A DNA stretch of 61,228 nt from UMGS1002 sp050946195 (GCA_050946195.1 JBMNUI010000003.1:1-61228), one strand, 5' to 3'; shown: positions 25,698 to 34,351, counted from the stretch's first letter. Translations and numbers: made by a program. Notes: a model not told the origin generated them from the letters alone.

Positions 25698-26762
25698 ATG
25701 AAAACTTACGCAAGATTATTGTGTGTCCTGCTTGCGCTGTGCTGTATCTTTGTCCTTGCTTCCTGCAAGGGCGGCGGCAAGGGGGATAATGACACAGATA
25801 AGACAGAAGACACCGGGGACATGACGGAGTTAAAGTTCAAGGCTTCGGAGGGACTGCTTGTCTATTACATCTATAAGGCGGCCTATGAGTTTACCGAGGA
25901 GGATTTGATCGAACATAATTTCGACATCGAAAAATCGCTCAAAGACCAGATGTACGACGACCAGCACACCTGGTACGACATACTTGTCATGCGGGCGACA
26001 GATACACTGGCCTCGCTTCTTGTATGGTGCAACGCCGCCGTGGCCGACGGGGTTGAGCTCGACGCGGCAGACCTTCAGTCAATCGAGAACGCGCTTATCC
26101 AGCATCGGATAATCGCCGCGGCTGAGGGACGTACGCTCGACGATTATCTGGCCAAAGAAATTAATCCGTACATCACCGAGGCGGTGCTGCAGGCTGCATA
26201 CGAACTCGAACACCTCTCGCAGAAGTATTCCGGAATACTCGAGGAAAGGTTCGCCGGCTCGATTACCGACGAGATGATTCAGGAGCAGATAACACAAAAT
26301 AGCAGCACAGACACCACGCCGACCAAGAATATCTGTGTTATTGTGCTGTCCTCCGAAGTATATGACTCTCCTGAGGATGCAGCGGCTGAGGCCGAGAACA
26401 TATTGAACCGGCTCAGAGCCGAGGAGCAGATGACATATGAGGTTTTTGAAAAGTATGCCGCTGAATATTCCCACGGCAAAGAGATTTATTTTGAGAATGT
26501 GGCAAAGGGTGATATGCGCTCCGAGATAGACGGCTGGCTTTACGGCGCCGAGGCACGCCAAGTAGGAGACATGGCCGTGATTTCCTCGGACTATGGCGCA
26601 TACATTGTCTATTACGAGTCTGACGGCGACCCGGTTAACGTGGTAAATGCAAAGACTGCCCTTGTCGACAAAATGTTCGAAGACTGGTTCAATCAGATGA
26701 AGGAGAAGTACGGCACCCTTGTTTCCGAGGAGCTTATTGAAGGGCTTGAGCTTGATTTTTGA
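25698..26762 (+). CDS. PpiC-like lipoprotein, paralogue of the upstream foldase
   Basis: 354 residues from the ATG at 25698 (AAGGAAGG 9 nt upstream). Lipobox LASC with the lipidated Cys near residue 23, then a Gly/Asp-rich linker. The body parallels the upstream protein (HTWYDILVM versus TTWFDYFMD; VWCNAAVADGVELD versus VYCEEAHARGIKLD). The C-terminal PpiC-like part keeps the WLYGAEARQVGDMAVI and YGAYIVYYES strands, but the GHIL start is replaced by NICVIVLSS, so catalytic residues may be lost and a chaperone role is likely. It was probably formed by tandem duplication. Confidence 0.78.
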   Translation: MKTYARLLCVLLALCCIFVLASCKGGGKGDNDTDKTEDTGDMTELKFKASEGLLVYYIYKAAYEFTEEDLIEHNFDIEKSLKDQMYDDQHTWYDILVMRATDTLASLLVWCNAAVADGVELDAADLQSIENALIQHRIIAAAEGRTLDDYLAKEINPYITEAVLQAAYELEHLSQKYSGILEERFAGSITDEMIQEQITQNSSTDTTPTKNICVIVLSSEVYDSPEDAAAEAENILNRLRAEEQMTYEVFEKYAAEYSHGKEIYFENVAKGDMRSEIDGWLYGAEARQVGDMAVISSDYGAYIVYYESDGDPVNVVNAKTALVDKMFEDWFNQMKEKYGTLVSEELIEGLELDF

Positions 26763-26873
26763 CCCGGTTTAACAGACAGGTCTGCGGACAAGCCTGGCAT
26801 ACATCAGAACGGCAATTACAGGCAATAATAATGGTGTTCTATCCGCAAAATGCTATCTGCCCGGCCGGACTTA

Positions 26874-26902
26874 TTGCATTAGGCACCCGTAAGTCATATA
26901 AT
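26874..26902 (+). promoter_or_regulatory. Promoter of the Cys-rich protein gene at 27053
   Basis: TTGCAT (26874-26879), 17-bp spacer, TATAAT (26897-26902). The rest of 26763-27052 holds only small GC-rich inverted repeats. Confidence 0.62.
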
Positions 26903-27052
26903 GGTAGCAGGCAGCCGGCCGTCGGCGCAGCCGAACAAGCCGAATTGAAGGGTGAAACTTTCATGCTCTGATTATCATTTTCCCGGTATGAATCCGACCG
27001 GGAATACCGCGGGTGCCAGCCCGGGGTATTGAGAAAGGGATGGATACAACAT

Positions 27053-27694
27053 ATGGTTCTTGATGCAAAACAGACTACCGTAGCATACCGCTGTCCTTAC
27101 TGCGGGGCCGGTATACTGAGCGCTGTAGGTCTGTTTTCTTTATCTGCAGACATAATAAAGCTAAAATGTGACTGCGGGCACAGTGAAATGTCGGTTGCCT
27201 ACTCAAAGGACGGGAAGGTGAGGCTGACAGTGCCCTGCATATTCTGCCCGAGACCCCATAACTTTACAATAAGCTCAACCCTGTTCTTCGGGCGGGATTT
27301 GTTTGCGCTGGCCTGCCCTTACTCTGACATAAACATCAGTTTTACCGGCGACGCCGAACGCATACAGACCGAGCTGGCGCGGTCCGAGCTCGAGCTGCTC
27401 GATATTCTTCGGGCAAACGGCATCAGCAGCTTTGCCTCGCTGCACGGCGAGGAGGAAAAAATCCTCTCCGACCCGCAGATATTCGATATAATAATGTTCG
27501 TGATTCACGACCTTGAGGCCGAAAACAAAATTTTCTGTCGCTGCAAAACAGGAGACGGCGAATATAACGCCGAGGTGCTCGATGATGCAATACGTATAAG
27601 CTGCAAGAAGTGCGGCGCTGTGCGCGATGTGCCGACCGACTCGCTGCTGGGAGCGCACGCCTTCCTCAATTGCGATAGCCTGCACCTTGAATAA
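27053..27694 (+). CDS. Conserved zinc-ribbon-rich hypothetical protein
   Basis: 213 residues from the ATG at 27053 (GAAAGGGA upstream). Four Cys-pair sites: CPYCG (about 13-16), CDCGH (about 39-41), CIFC (about 65-68) and CSKKCG-type CKKC (about 190-193), with FCRCK near 166. They suggest one or two zinc ribbons. A helical middle region (about 100-150) has ELLDILRANGISSFASL. I recognise no domain and assign no function. It lies alone between its own promoter and terminator. Confidence 0.75.
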   Translation: MVLDAKQTTVAYRCPYCGAGILSAVGLFSLSADIIKLKCDCGHSEMSVAYSKDGKVRLTVPCIFCPRPHNFTISSTLFFGRDLFALACPYSDINISFTGDAERIQTELARSELELLDILRANGISSFASLHGEEEKILSDPQIFDIIMFVIHDLEAENKIFCRCKTGDGEYNAEVLDDAIRISCKKCGAVRDVPTDSLLGAHAFLNCDSLHLE

Positions 27695-27701
27695 TAACCA
27701 G

Positions 27702-27729
27702 CGGGAGCCCGGCCGGGCTCCCGAATTTT
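27702..27729 (+). terminator. Terminator after the zinc-ribbon protein gene
   Basis: cgggagcccggccgggctcccg perfect hairpin followed by aatttta. Confidence 0.68.
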
Positions 27730-27982
27730 ATGGGGCTCCGTCCCACGCCCCGCTTAAGCCCCTTTTTGACCGCCCGCGCGCTTCCCCGCATCCACTAATT
27801 TCTAATACCTAATAACTACATCTACACAAACCCCCATTGTGCGCCGTGATTTTACAATTTACCCCTTGTAAATATCACATTCTGACTTTTCCCGCATAAT
27901 ATGATACCGAGGAGCAAGCTTCAGCAATCCTCGTGAAAAGATTCGGGCAAGGAGCCACGGCGCCCGGAAGGGAGGTCATGTA
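27730..27982. other. Intergenic region with a degenerate repeat-like patch
   Basis: The start (tggggctccgtcccacgccc, cgcttaagccccttttt) weakly recalls the tail of the dispersed repeats. A GCATAATATGATA stretch at about 27896 could serve as a -10 for the small peptide gene, perhaps for a sporulation sigma factor. No gene is seen. Confidence 0.35.
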
Positions 27983-28075
27983 ATGAACTGCTTATGCAAT
28001 ATTTTTGATGATGAGTGCATTTGGATCATCATCATTGCGCTCCTGATAATTTGCTGCTGCTGTGGTGGCAGATAA
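27983..28075 (+). CDS. Tiny Cys-rich membrane peptide (30 aa)
   Basis: ATG at 27983 with GGGAGGT 7 nt upstream, stop TAA at 28073-28075. The peptide starts MNCLCNIFDDECIW, then IIIIALLIICCCCGGR: a short charged head with three Cys, one transmembrane helix and a four-Cys run at the end. The layout matches small clostridial peptides thought to be spore- or membrane-associated. The strong ribosome site, codon composition and single-helix design make a spurious frame unlikely. A strong palindromic hairpin follows at 28107. Confidence 0.72.
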   Translation: MNCLCNIFDDECIWIIIIALLIICCCCGGR

Positions 28076-28106
28076 GTATACGTATAAAAGACGGGAGTAA
28101 CAATAA

Positions 28107-28130
28107 AGAGGGGGCCGGCCGGCCCCCTCT
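28107..28130 (+). terminator. Perfect palindromic hairpin after the small peptide gene
   Basis: agagggggccgg/ccggccccctct, 12 bp with no loop bases of its own and no U-run. Probably the 3' end or a stabiliser of the peptide mRNA. Confidence 0.5.
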
Positions 28131-28163
28131 GCTGCGCTATTCCGGAAAATGAATAAAACTCTA

Positions 28164-28192
28164 TTGTGAAAATGCCTGTTTTGTTATATAAT
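28164..28192 (+). promoter_or_regulatory. Promoter of lepA-hemW
   Basis: TTGTGA (28164-28169), 17-bp spacer, TATAAT (28187-28192). Confidence 0.65.
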
Positions 28193-28252
28193 AAATTGAA
28201 ATTGTTCGGGACACCCCCTTGACTAAAACACAGGATACTCAAAGGAGGCCAA

Positions 28253-30073
28253 ATGGATAAGACCGCCCGGCAAAAGCGCATACGGAATTTCTCGATTATA
28301 GCCCATATCGACCACGGAAAGTCGACGCTTGCCGACCGGCTGCTTGAGGCAACCTCGACGGTCTCAAAACGCGAGATAAAGGAACAGCTGCTCGACAGCA
28401 TGGACCTTGAGCGCGAGCGCGGGATCACAATCAAGGCGCACGCCGTGAGGCTCAACTACACCGCGCCCGACGGCGAAGTTTACACCCTGAACCTGATAGA
28501 CACCCCGGGGCATGTCGACTTCAACTACGAGGTGTCGCGCTCGCTCAATGCTTGCGAGGGCGCGCTTCTGATTGTCGACGCCACGCAGGGAATTGAGGCA
28601 CAGACCCTGGCAAACGCCTATCTTGCGGTTGATGCAAATCTTGAAATTGTGCCGGTGATAAACAAAATCGACCTGCCGGCCGCCAACGTCGAGCAGGTCA
28701 GGAATGAAATAGAAGAAATAATCGGCATACCCGCCGCCGACTGCCCGGCAATTTCGGCAAAGCTGGGGGTGGGTATCGATCAGGTGCTCGAGCGGATAGT
28801 CAGGGACATCCCGCCACCCGGCGGAGATGAGGACGCCCCGCTCCGCTGTCTGATTTTCGACTCTTACTACGACAGCTACCTCGGGGTGGTGGTTTACGTC
28901 AGGGTGATGGACGGCCGCGTGCGCCCGGGGGACAGGATAATGATGATGTCAAGCAGGAAAACCTTTGAGGTGATCGACGTCGGGATTATGGAGCCCTTCG
29001 GCCTTGCGCGGCGCGAATGCCTTGCGGCGGGTGATGTCGGGTACATCACGGCGTCAATAAAGAATGTCGGCGACACACGCGTCGGTGACACCGTAACCTC
29101 GGCCGACCGGCCCTGCGCCGAGCCGCTGCCGGGCTTTAAGAAGGTCAATCCGATGGTTTTCGCCGGTATATACCCTGCCGACGGTGCCAGATACGAGGAC
29201 CTGCGCGATGCGCTTGAGAAGCTCAAGCTCAACGATGCCTCGCTGGTCTTTGAGCCCGAGACCTCGGTGGCGCTGGGGTACGGCTTCCGCTGCGGCTTCC
29301 TCGGCCTGCTCCACATGGAAATCATTGAGGAGCGGCTCGAGCGCGAGTTCAATCTCGACCTTATAACCACCGCACCGAGCGTCATCTATGAGGTAGAGTG
29401 CAAAAACAGGGGCAGAGTAAAGATAGACAACCCCACCGACTTCCCCCCGGCAGACGAAATCGAGAAGGCATATGAACCGATTGTCAAGGCCAATATAATC
29501 GCGCCGAGCGAGTATGTCGGCGGGCTTATGGAGCTTTGTCAGGAGCGTCGGGGGGTGTTTATCGACATGAAATACCTCGACCCCACGCGGGTGGAGCTTG
29601 TCTACCGCCTGCCGCTGAGCGAAATTATATTTGATTTTTTCGACGCCCTCAAGAGCCGCTCTCGGGGATATGCCTCGCTCGATTACGAGTTTGACGGCTA
29701 TGCCGAGAGCAACCTGGTCAAGCTCGATTTCCTGATTAACGGCGAGCAGGTCGACGCGCTCACATTTATCGTCCATGCGGACAAGGTCTATTCCATGGCA
29801 CGCAGGATTGCCGAAAAGCTCAAGGAAAACATACCCCGCCAGCTTTTCGAGGTGCCGATACAGGCGGCGGTCGGCAGGCGCATTATCGCGCGCGAGACCG
29901 TCAAGGCGCTGCGCAAGGACGTGCTTGCCAAATGCTACGGCGGTGACATAACCCGAAAGAAAAAGCTGCTCGAAAAGCAGAAGGAAGGCAAAAAGAAGAT
30001 GCGTCAGCTCGGCTCGGTCCAGATTGAGCCCGAGGCTTTCATGGCGGTCTTCAGGCTCAGCGACGAGGATTGA
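28253..30073 (+). CDS. lepA: Elongation factor 4 (LepA), ribosomal back-translocase GTPase
   Basis: 606 residues, full length for the family. G1 AHIDHGKST near 17, G2 region ERGITIKA, G3 DTPGHVDF near 83 and G4 NKIDLP near 137. The C-terminal LepA-specific domain has GGDITRKKKLLEKQKEGKKK near 563. It acts on ribosomes under stress and in biogenesis. AAAGGAGG upstream. It is followed by hemW, the usual Firmicute order. Confidence 0.97.
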   Translation: MDKTARQKRIRNFSIIAHIDHGKSTLADRLLEATSTVSKREIKEQLLDSMDLERERGITIKAHAVRLNYTAPDGEVYTLNLIDTPGHVDFNYEVSRSLNACEGALLIVDATQGIEAQTLANAYLAVDANLEIVPVINKIDLPAANVEQVRNEIEEIIGIPAADCPAISAKLGVGIDQVLERIVRDIPPPGGDEDAPLRCLIFDSYYDSYLGVVVYVRVMDGRVRPGDRIMMMSSRKTFEVIDVGIMEPFGLARRECLAAGDVGYITASIKNVGDTRVGDTVTSADRPCAEPLPGFKKVNPMVFAGIYPADGARYEDLRDALEKLKLNDASLVFEPETSVALGYGFRCGFLGLLHMEIIEERLEREFNLDLITTAPSVIYEVECKNRGRVKIDNPTDFPPADEIEKAYEPIVKANIIAPSEYVGGLMELCQERRGVFIDMKYLDPTRVELVYRLPLSEIIFDFFDALKSRSRGYASLDYEFDGYAESNLVKLDFLINGEQVDALTFIVHADKVYSMARRIAEKLKENIPRQLFEVPIQAAVGRRIIARETVKALRKDVLAKCYGGDITRKKKLLEKQKEGKKKMRQLGSVQIEPEAFMAVFRLSDED

Positions 30074-30164
30074 CCGGACTTGTCAGAACCCACAAAGCCT
30101 TTGTGCAGTTCCTACAAAAGCAATAGGCTTGTCCGACTGACGCCGGGATGAGGTTTTTCATAAA

Positions 30165-31295
30165 ATGAAAAAGAAACTCGGCATATATATACACATACCC
30201 TTCTGCCGGAGCAGGTGCCCCTACTGCGATTTTTACTCCAATGCCGGCTGCCAAAAGGAGGATATCAGCCGGTATGCCGCGGCGGTGGCGGGGCAGCTCA
30301 GGGTATGGAGCCGTATGTGCGGGGAATACACCGTCGACACGGTGTATTTCGGCGGCGGCACGCCGACCCTGCTTGCGCTGCGCGATTTCGGACTGCTTTT
30401 TGACGCGCTGCAGGGCAATTATGATATTGCCCCCGATGCCGAAATATCCTGCGAGTGCAATCCGGCGACGGCCGGCGCTGAGTATCTGCATGAGTTGCGC
30501 GCACTGGGGGTCAACCGGCTGAGCATCGGCGCCCAGAGCCTTGATGACGGCGAGTTGCTCTCTCTCGGCAGAATCCACACCGCGTCGGATTTTTTCAGGA
30601 CCTTTCATGACGCGCGCGACGCGGGGTTTGAGAATATCAGCGCCGATATCATGATGGGAATCCCGAGCCAGAGCACAAAAAGCCTGATTATGACTCTCAA
30701 GCGGCTCTCGGAACTTGGGCCCGAGCATGTCTCGGCCTACTGTCTTAAAATCGAGGAGGGTACGCCCTTCGGAAAGGCGGCCGGCCGGCTGCTGCTGCCC
30801 GGCGAGGACGAGGTTGCCGAAATGTATCTTGGCATAATTCAGTTTTTGGCCGGGTGCGGATTTGTTCAATACGAAATCAGCAATTTTGCGCGGGCCGGGT
30901 ATGAATGCCGGCATAACATAAAATACTGGAGCTGTGACGAGTACCTCGGCTTCGGGGCGTCTGCCCACTCCTGCTTCGGCGGCGAGCGCTTTGCCTGCCC
31001 CGCAAGCCTTGAGCGGTTCTGCCGCGGCGAATATGTGGACGAATCCGGCCGGATAAAGCTGACCGACACCGACCTTGAGACCGAATATGTCATGCTCACC
31101 ATGCGCCGGACAACCGGGCTTGTCGCCGGCGAGTATGCAAGGCGCTTCGGGTCTGACCCCCGTAAAAAATACGACGCAAGGTTCCGTGGGTTCGTACGCC
31201 TCGGGCTTGTTGTTGCCGATGAGTCAGGCTACAGGTTCACCCCGCGAGGGATGCTTGTGAGCAATTCGATTTTGTCAAGCATACTCGACCTCTGA
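30165..31295 (+). CDS. hemW: Radical SAM heme chaperone HemW (coproporphyrinogen oxidase-like)
   Basis: 376 residues. The radical SAM motif is CRSRCPYC (about 14-21) within YIHIPFCRSRCPYCDF, followed by GGGTPTLL and the NPAT motif near 103. HemW members bind heme and pass it to proteins; true HemN carries an additional N-terminal region and Cys. It sits 91 nt after lepA, with no promoter seen between them, so they are probably co-transcribed. Confidence 0.9.
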   Translation: MKKKLGIYIHIPFCRSRCPYCDFYSNAGCQKEDISRYAAAVAGQLRVWSRMCGEYTVDTVYFGGGTPTLLALRDFGLLFDALQGNYDIAPDAEISCECNPATAGAEYLHELRALGVNRLSIGAQSLDDGELLSLGRIHTASDFFRTFHDARDAGFENISADIMMGIPSQSTKSLIMTLKRLSELGPEHVSAYCLKIEEGTPFGKAAGRLLLPGEDEVAEMYLGIIQFLAGCGFVQYEISNFARAGYECRHNIKYWSCDEYLGFGASAHSCFGGERFACPASLERFCRGEYVDESGRIKLTDTDLETEYVMLTMRRTTGLVAGEYARRFGSDPRKKYDARFRGFVRLGLVVADESGYRFTPRGMLVSNSILSSILDL

Positions 31296-31409
31296 CCCCG
31301 CGACAGATTTCGAGCCGGCCCGACATGATTTGCCGCGTGAGCAATACCGGCCGCGATTAATGGACGCTGCTGCTACTGAAAAAGTAAATAATTTCTTTGC
31401 ATTTTCGTA

Positions 31410-31438
31410 TTGACTTTTTATGAGCGATAAGATACAAT
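31410..31438 (+). promoter_or_regulatory. Promoter of the DUF1292 gene
   Basis: TTGACT (31410-31415), 17-bp spacer, TACAAT (31433-31438). Confidence 0.7.
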
Positions 31439-31492
31439 AAAATCAGAAAAGTGAATCCCGATTAAGGATTTACTGAAAGGACTTTATAATAT

Positions 31493-31801
31493 ATGGAGTT
31501 TGGCGACGAATACTACACGCTGACAGACGAGGAAGGCAACGAGTACAACTTCGAGTTGATCGGGCGCTGCGAGCTTGACGGAAATGTTTATTACGCCTTG
31601 ATTCCGATTGACGATGTGAAAGGCAATGACGAATATGCCGAGTATACCATACTCAAGGAGATAATCGGAGAGGACGGCGAGCCCGAATGGGTGACTATAG
31701 AGGATAACGACGAGTTTGACGATGTCGCCGATTATTTCGACGACCTCTTTTCCCGGGAAATGGACTTTGACAACCCGGACGCCGGTAGTGAGGAAGAATA
31801 A
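31493..31801 (+). CDS. DUF1292 acidic protein
   Basis: 102 residues, strongly acidic. The N-terminal half matches DUF1292 (YTLTDEEGNEYNFELIG, YYALIPIDD, and EWVTIEDNDEFDDVADYF near 65-83). The family occurs widely in Firmicutes, often beside alaS or mreB-type genes, with no known activity. An AAAGGAC ribosome site precedes the ATG. A structured noncoding region follows. Confidence 0.82.
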   Translation: MEFGDEYYTLTDEEGNEYNFELIGRCELDGNVYYALIPIDDVKGNDEYAEYTILKEIIGEDGEPEWVTIEDNDEFDDVADYFDDLFSREMDFDNPDAGSEEE

Positions 31802-31828
31802 AGAATAAATCATTAACATATCGTTATT

Positions 31829-32039
31829 CCTGCGTGGTGCGTGATATCGTGCGTTAAGACCCACAACAGAATAAAGGAGTCCGAAATAAATTCCGAAGGG
31901 TTTGCAGACCTCCCTCCCCTCGCCTCGATTGACTTGTCTCGACACGGGGGGCAGGACGTTGGGAGCAGAAAAACGGAGGATAGGACACCGCCCTTGCAGA
32001 GAGCAGGGTTTCTAAATGCCGGTACACGGCCATGCGGGG
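31829..32039 (+). ncRNA. Putative rod-shaped structured RNA, 6S-like candidate
   Basis: A gap of about 330 nt between genes holds a noncoding stretch whose ends pair. CCTGCGTGG (31829-31837) pairs with CCATGCGGGG (32030-32039), and ttaagaccc (31853-31862) with gggtttctaa. Further in, GTCC/GGAC (31879/31983), TCCG/CGGA (31892/31974) and CTCCC/GGGAG flank a hairpin near tcga-ttgacttgtc-tcga. A terminator with a U-rich tail follows at 32045. Length, rod shape with internal bulges, and the terminator fit 6S RNA, but I cannot confirm family sequence motifs. The weak 86-codon frame across it has no ribosome site. Confidence 0.42.
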
Positions 32040-32044
32040 TATAT

Positions 32045-32079
32045 AAAAGGGGCTTGCGCCCCTTTTATGTTTTCGTTTT
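32045..32079 (+). terminator. Terminator of the structured RNA (may act both ways)
   Basis: aaaaggggc-ttgc-gcccctttt followed by atgttttcgttttt. Confidence 0.75.
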
Positions 32080-32130
32080 TTGTGGACGCCGCCCCCAATG
32101 AAAAGTCCGGGGCAGAACCCATGAAGCACG

Positions 32131-32976
32131 TTATACATTCCCCACGATAACCGTGTCAAGGTATTCCCCTGCCACCGCGGCAAGGCGGTAGAGGAGCGAG
32201 ACATCGGTCGGGTTGCTGCCGGCCATTTTGCGGCGGGGAAAAAAGCGCGTGATATGCAGGGGTATTTTGCGGTCGACCGACGCCACCCATTCAGAGAGCT
32301 CCCGCATTCCGTCGAGCGAGTCGTTTCCGCCGGGGACAATCAGGGTAGTCAGCTCGACATGCGAGCACTTTGCGGCAGCCCTGATGAAATCAAGCACGAT
32401 GTCGAGGTCCCCGCCAAGCCTCCTATACCATTCGTGCGTGAACCCCTTGAGGTCGATATTGAAGGCGTCGATATAGGGCAGTAGCTGCTCAAGGTACGGC
32501 AGGGTGATTGAGCCGTTGGTGACCACCACGTTTTTCATGCCCCGCCGCCGCACCTCGGCAGCCGTATCTCGCACATATTCCCAGCCCACCAGCGGCTCGT
32601 TGTAGGTGTATGCGACGCCGATATTCCGGTATTTGCGCTGTGCCTCGGCAAGAGAGGCGAGCAGGTCGGGCGGGTAATATTCCCACCCCACCGACTGGTC
32701 GACGGCACAGGAAATTTGGTAGTTCTGACAGAAGGGGCAGTCGAGGTTGCACCCGAAACTGCCCACAGATAAAACATATGTGCCGGGATAAAACCTTGCG
32801 AGCGGCTTTTTTTCTATCGGGTCAAGAGCTATTGAGGTGATTTTGCCGTAATTTATGCAGACACTCGCCCCGCCCTCGTTTCTGCGCGCGCGACAAAACC
32901 CGGTCTGCCCCTCGCGCAGGCGGCAGTGCCTGAAGCACACCTCGCAGGTGATAGTGCCAAGGCTCTCGTCAGACAT
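32131..32976 (-). CDS. amrS: AmmeMemoRadiSam system radical SAM enzyme
   Basis: 281 residues from the ATG at 32976, which overlaps the stop of the upstream Memo-AMMECR1 gene by 8 nt. The upstream Cys motif CEVCFRHC (about 11-18) with GFCRAR resembles activase-type enzymes. The radical SAM triad is CNLDCPFC (about 74-81) in GSFGCNLDCPFCQN. The family is found with AMMECR1 and Memo proteins. The reaction is unknown; a carbon-centred radical modification of a partner protein or small molecule is assumed. Confidence 0.9.
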   Translation of the reverse strand: MSDESLGTITCEVCFRHCRLREGQTGFCRARRNEGGASVCINYGKITSIALDPIEKKPLARFYPGTYVLSVGSFGCNLDCPFCQNYQISCAVDQSVGWEYYPPDLLASLAEAQRKYRNIGVAYTYNEPLVGWEYVRDTAAEVRRRGMKNVVVTNGSITLPYLEQLLPYIDAFNIDLKGFTHEWYRRLGGDLDIVLDFIRAAAKCSHVELTTLIVPGGNDSLDGMRELSEWVASVDRKIPLHITRFFPRRKMAGSNPTDVSLLYRLAAVAGEYLDTVIVGNV

Positions 32977-34351
32977 GCCGCACAACCTCAAAGCGCTGCA
33001 GGCGGATTTTATCTCGCTCACTGGGGAATATCCCGGCTTTTTTCATTGCAATAGATATCTGCTCCTCGACCGTGTCGACTCCTTCAAGGTCGGGAAGAAG
33101 CAGCCCGCGGCGGTAGCCGCAGGATACTATGACGCCGTAGCGCCTGACGTCAAGCTCGTCGGGCGAGGATATATCTTCGGGCTTACCGAGCACGTCGACG
33201 CTGTATTCGAGCAGCGGGAGTTCGTCCTCGCGCACCGGCAGAAAGCGGGGGTCGCGTAAGCAGGAGCTGATGCCGTTCTGTATGATTTCGTGGGCGATGC
33301 TCGGTGTGGTAGGCTCTGTCGTGCCGATACAACCGCGCAGCCGGCCATAGAGGTGCAGGGTCACAAACACGCCGGCCCGGTTTTTTGTCATCTCCCCGGG
33401 CAGGTCGGCCGGGGGCGATATCTTTTTGCCGGTCTTAACATATGTTTCGACGGTCAGGCGTGCGAGGTGCACATACGGGTCCTCCTTGTCGGCGAGGGGT
33501 CTTTGAGGCCGCAGCGCGTCGAGATACCGGCGTCCGGGGTCGGGGTCGCCCGGCTCAAATGTAGAGATGCCGTAGCCCACGCCGAAGGGCCCCTCGTATG
33601 ACAGCCTTTTGGCTCTGACCGCAACCCCGTCGAAGCAGCCGGCCATCATTGCAAATGAACGGTGGCCGCACTCGCCGGCAGCCTGACAGAAGGATTCGCT
33701 CATTTTGAGCAGGCTGCTAAAATCACCCTCGCCCATAATGTCCATTATCTGTCTGTCGTACTGCGGGCCTTCCTTCCGGTATCCGTACGGCCCGCTGCGG
33801 GTGAGATAATGCGACAGGTCGCCGCTGGCGACAACCGAGGCCCGGCGGCCGAGTTTTTCTGCTGCCTCTTTTATCATCATTCCAAGGCTGTAGTGCTCGG
33901 CAAACGAAAGCCCCGATATGCCAATCCGCACGACCGGCGGGAGCTTTGCGCCGCCATAGGCATTTCCGAGGAAATAAAGCGGCACCAGCGCCCCGTGGTC
34001 AATCTCGGGGCTCCGCTCGCCCTCCGTGCCGGCCGGAAAACTCCTGCTGCGGGCAAGACCGGAAAGCTCGCGTACAAACTCCTCATCGTAGTCAACCGAT
34101 ATCGAGGTGGCATCGCCAAAGGCCGCAAAGCTGCCCCGGCCGCCTGTCCCCGGCGAGATGTGGAACCAGTCAGCGTACATTGCGCTGTGCGGCGAGATAA
34201 TGACAATGGTGTCGGGGCGGGATTTCGCGACAAAGCCGGCGGCCTCATTGTATGCATCTGTGGTCGCCTGAATTTTCTTCTCCTCCCCGCGCCCGATGCC
34301 GGGTATAATTATCGGCGGATGAGGAACCATGATTGCATTAATTATACTCAC
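32969..34351 (-). CDS. Memo/LigB-like and AMMECR1 fusion protein (AmmeMemoRadiSam B-A)
   Basis: About 460 residues. The N-terminal half (about 1-265) is a class III extradiol-dioxygenase-like Memo domain with ligand-type residues in MVPHPPIIIPG, ISPHSAMYADW, EIDHGALVPL and ASGDLSHYLT. The C-terminal half (about 280-460) is an AMMECR1 domain with GVFVTLHLYGRLRGCIGT. The two parts are separate genes in many genomes and fused here. The GTG at 34351 fits best (AGAGGTG 7 nt upstream). TTG codons just before it and the ATG at 34330 are alternatives. It is coupled to the radical SAM gene. Confidence 0.87.
   Translation of the reverse strand: MSIINAIMVPHPPIIIPGIGRGEEKKIQATTDAYNEAAGFVAKSRPDTIVIISPHSAMYADWFHISPGTGGRGSFAAFGDATSISVDYDEEFVRELSGLARSRSFPAGTEGERSPEIDHGALVPLYFLGNAYGGAKLPPVVRIGISGLSFAEHYSLGMMIKEAAEKLGRRASVVASGDLSHYLTRSGPYGYRKEGPQYDRQIMDIMGEGDFSSLLKMSESFCQAAGECGHRSFAMMAGCFDGVAVRAKRLSYEGPFGVGYGISTFEPGDPDPGRRYLDALRPQRPLADKEDPYVHLARLTVETYVKTGKKISPPADLPGEMTKNRAGVFVTLHLYGRLRGCIGTTEPTTPSIAHEIIQNGISSCLRDPRFLPVREDELPLLEYSVDVLGKPEDISSPDELDVRRYGVIVSCGYRRGLLLPDLEGVDTVEEQISIAMKKAGIFPSERDKIRLQRFEVVRHV

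Noticed and set aside
31841..32101. Plus-strand frame of 86 codons after DUF1292
   Set aside because: No ribosome site, Arg/Pro-rich shadow-like composition, and it covers both arms of the paired structure and its terminator.
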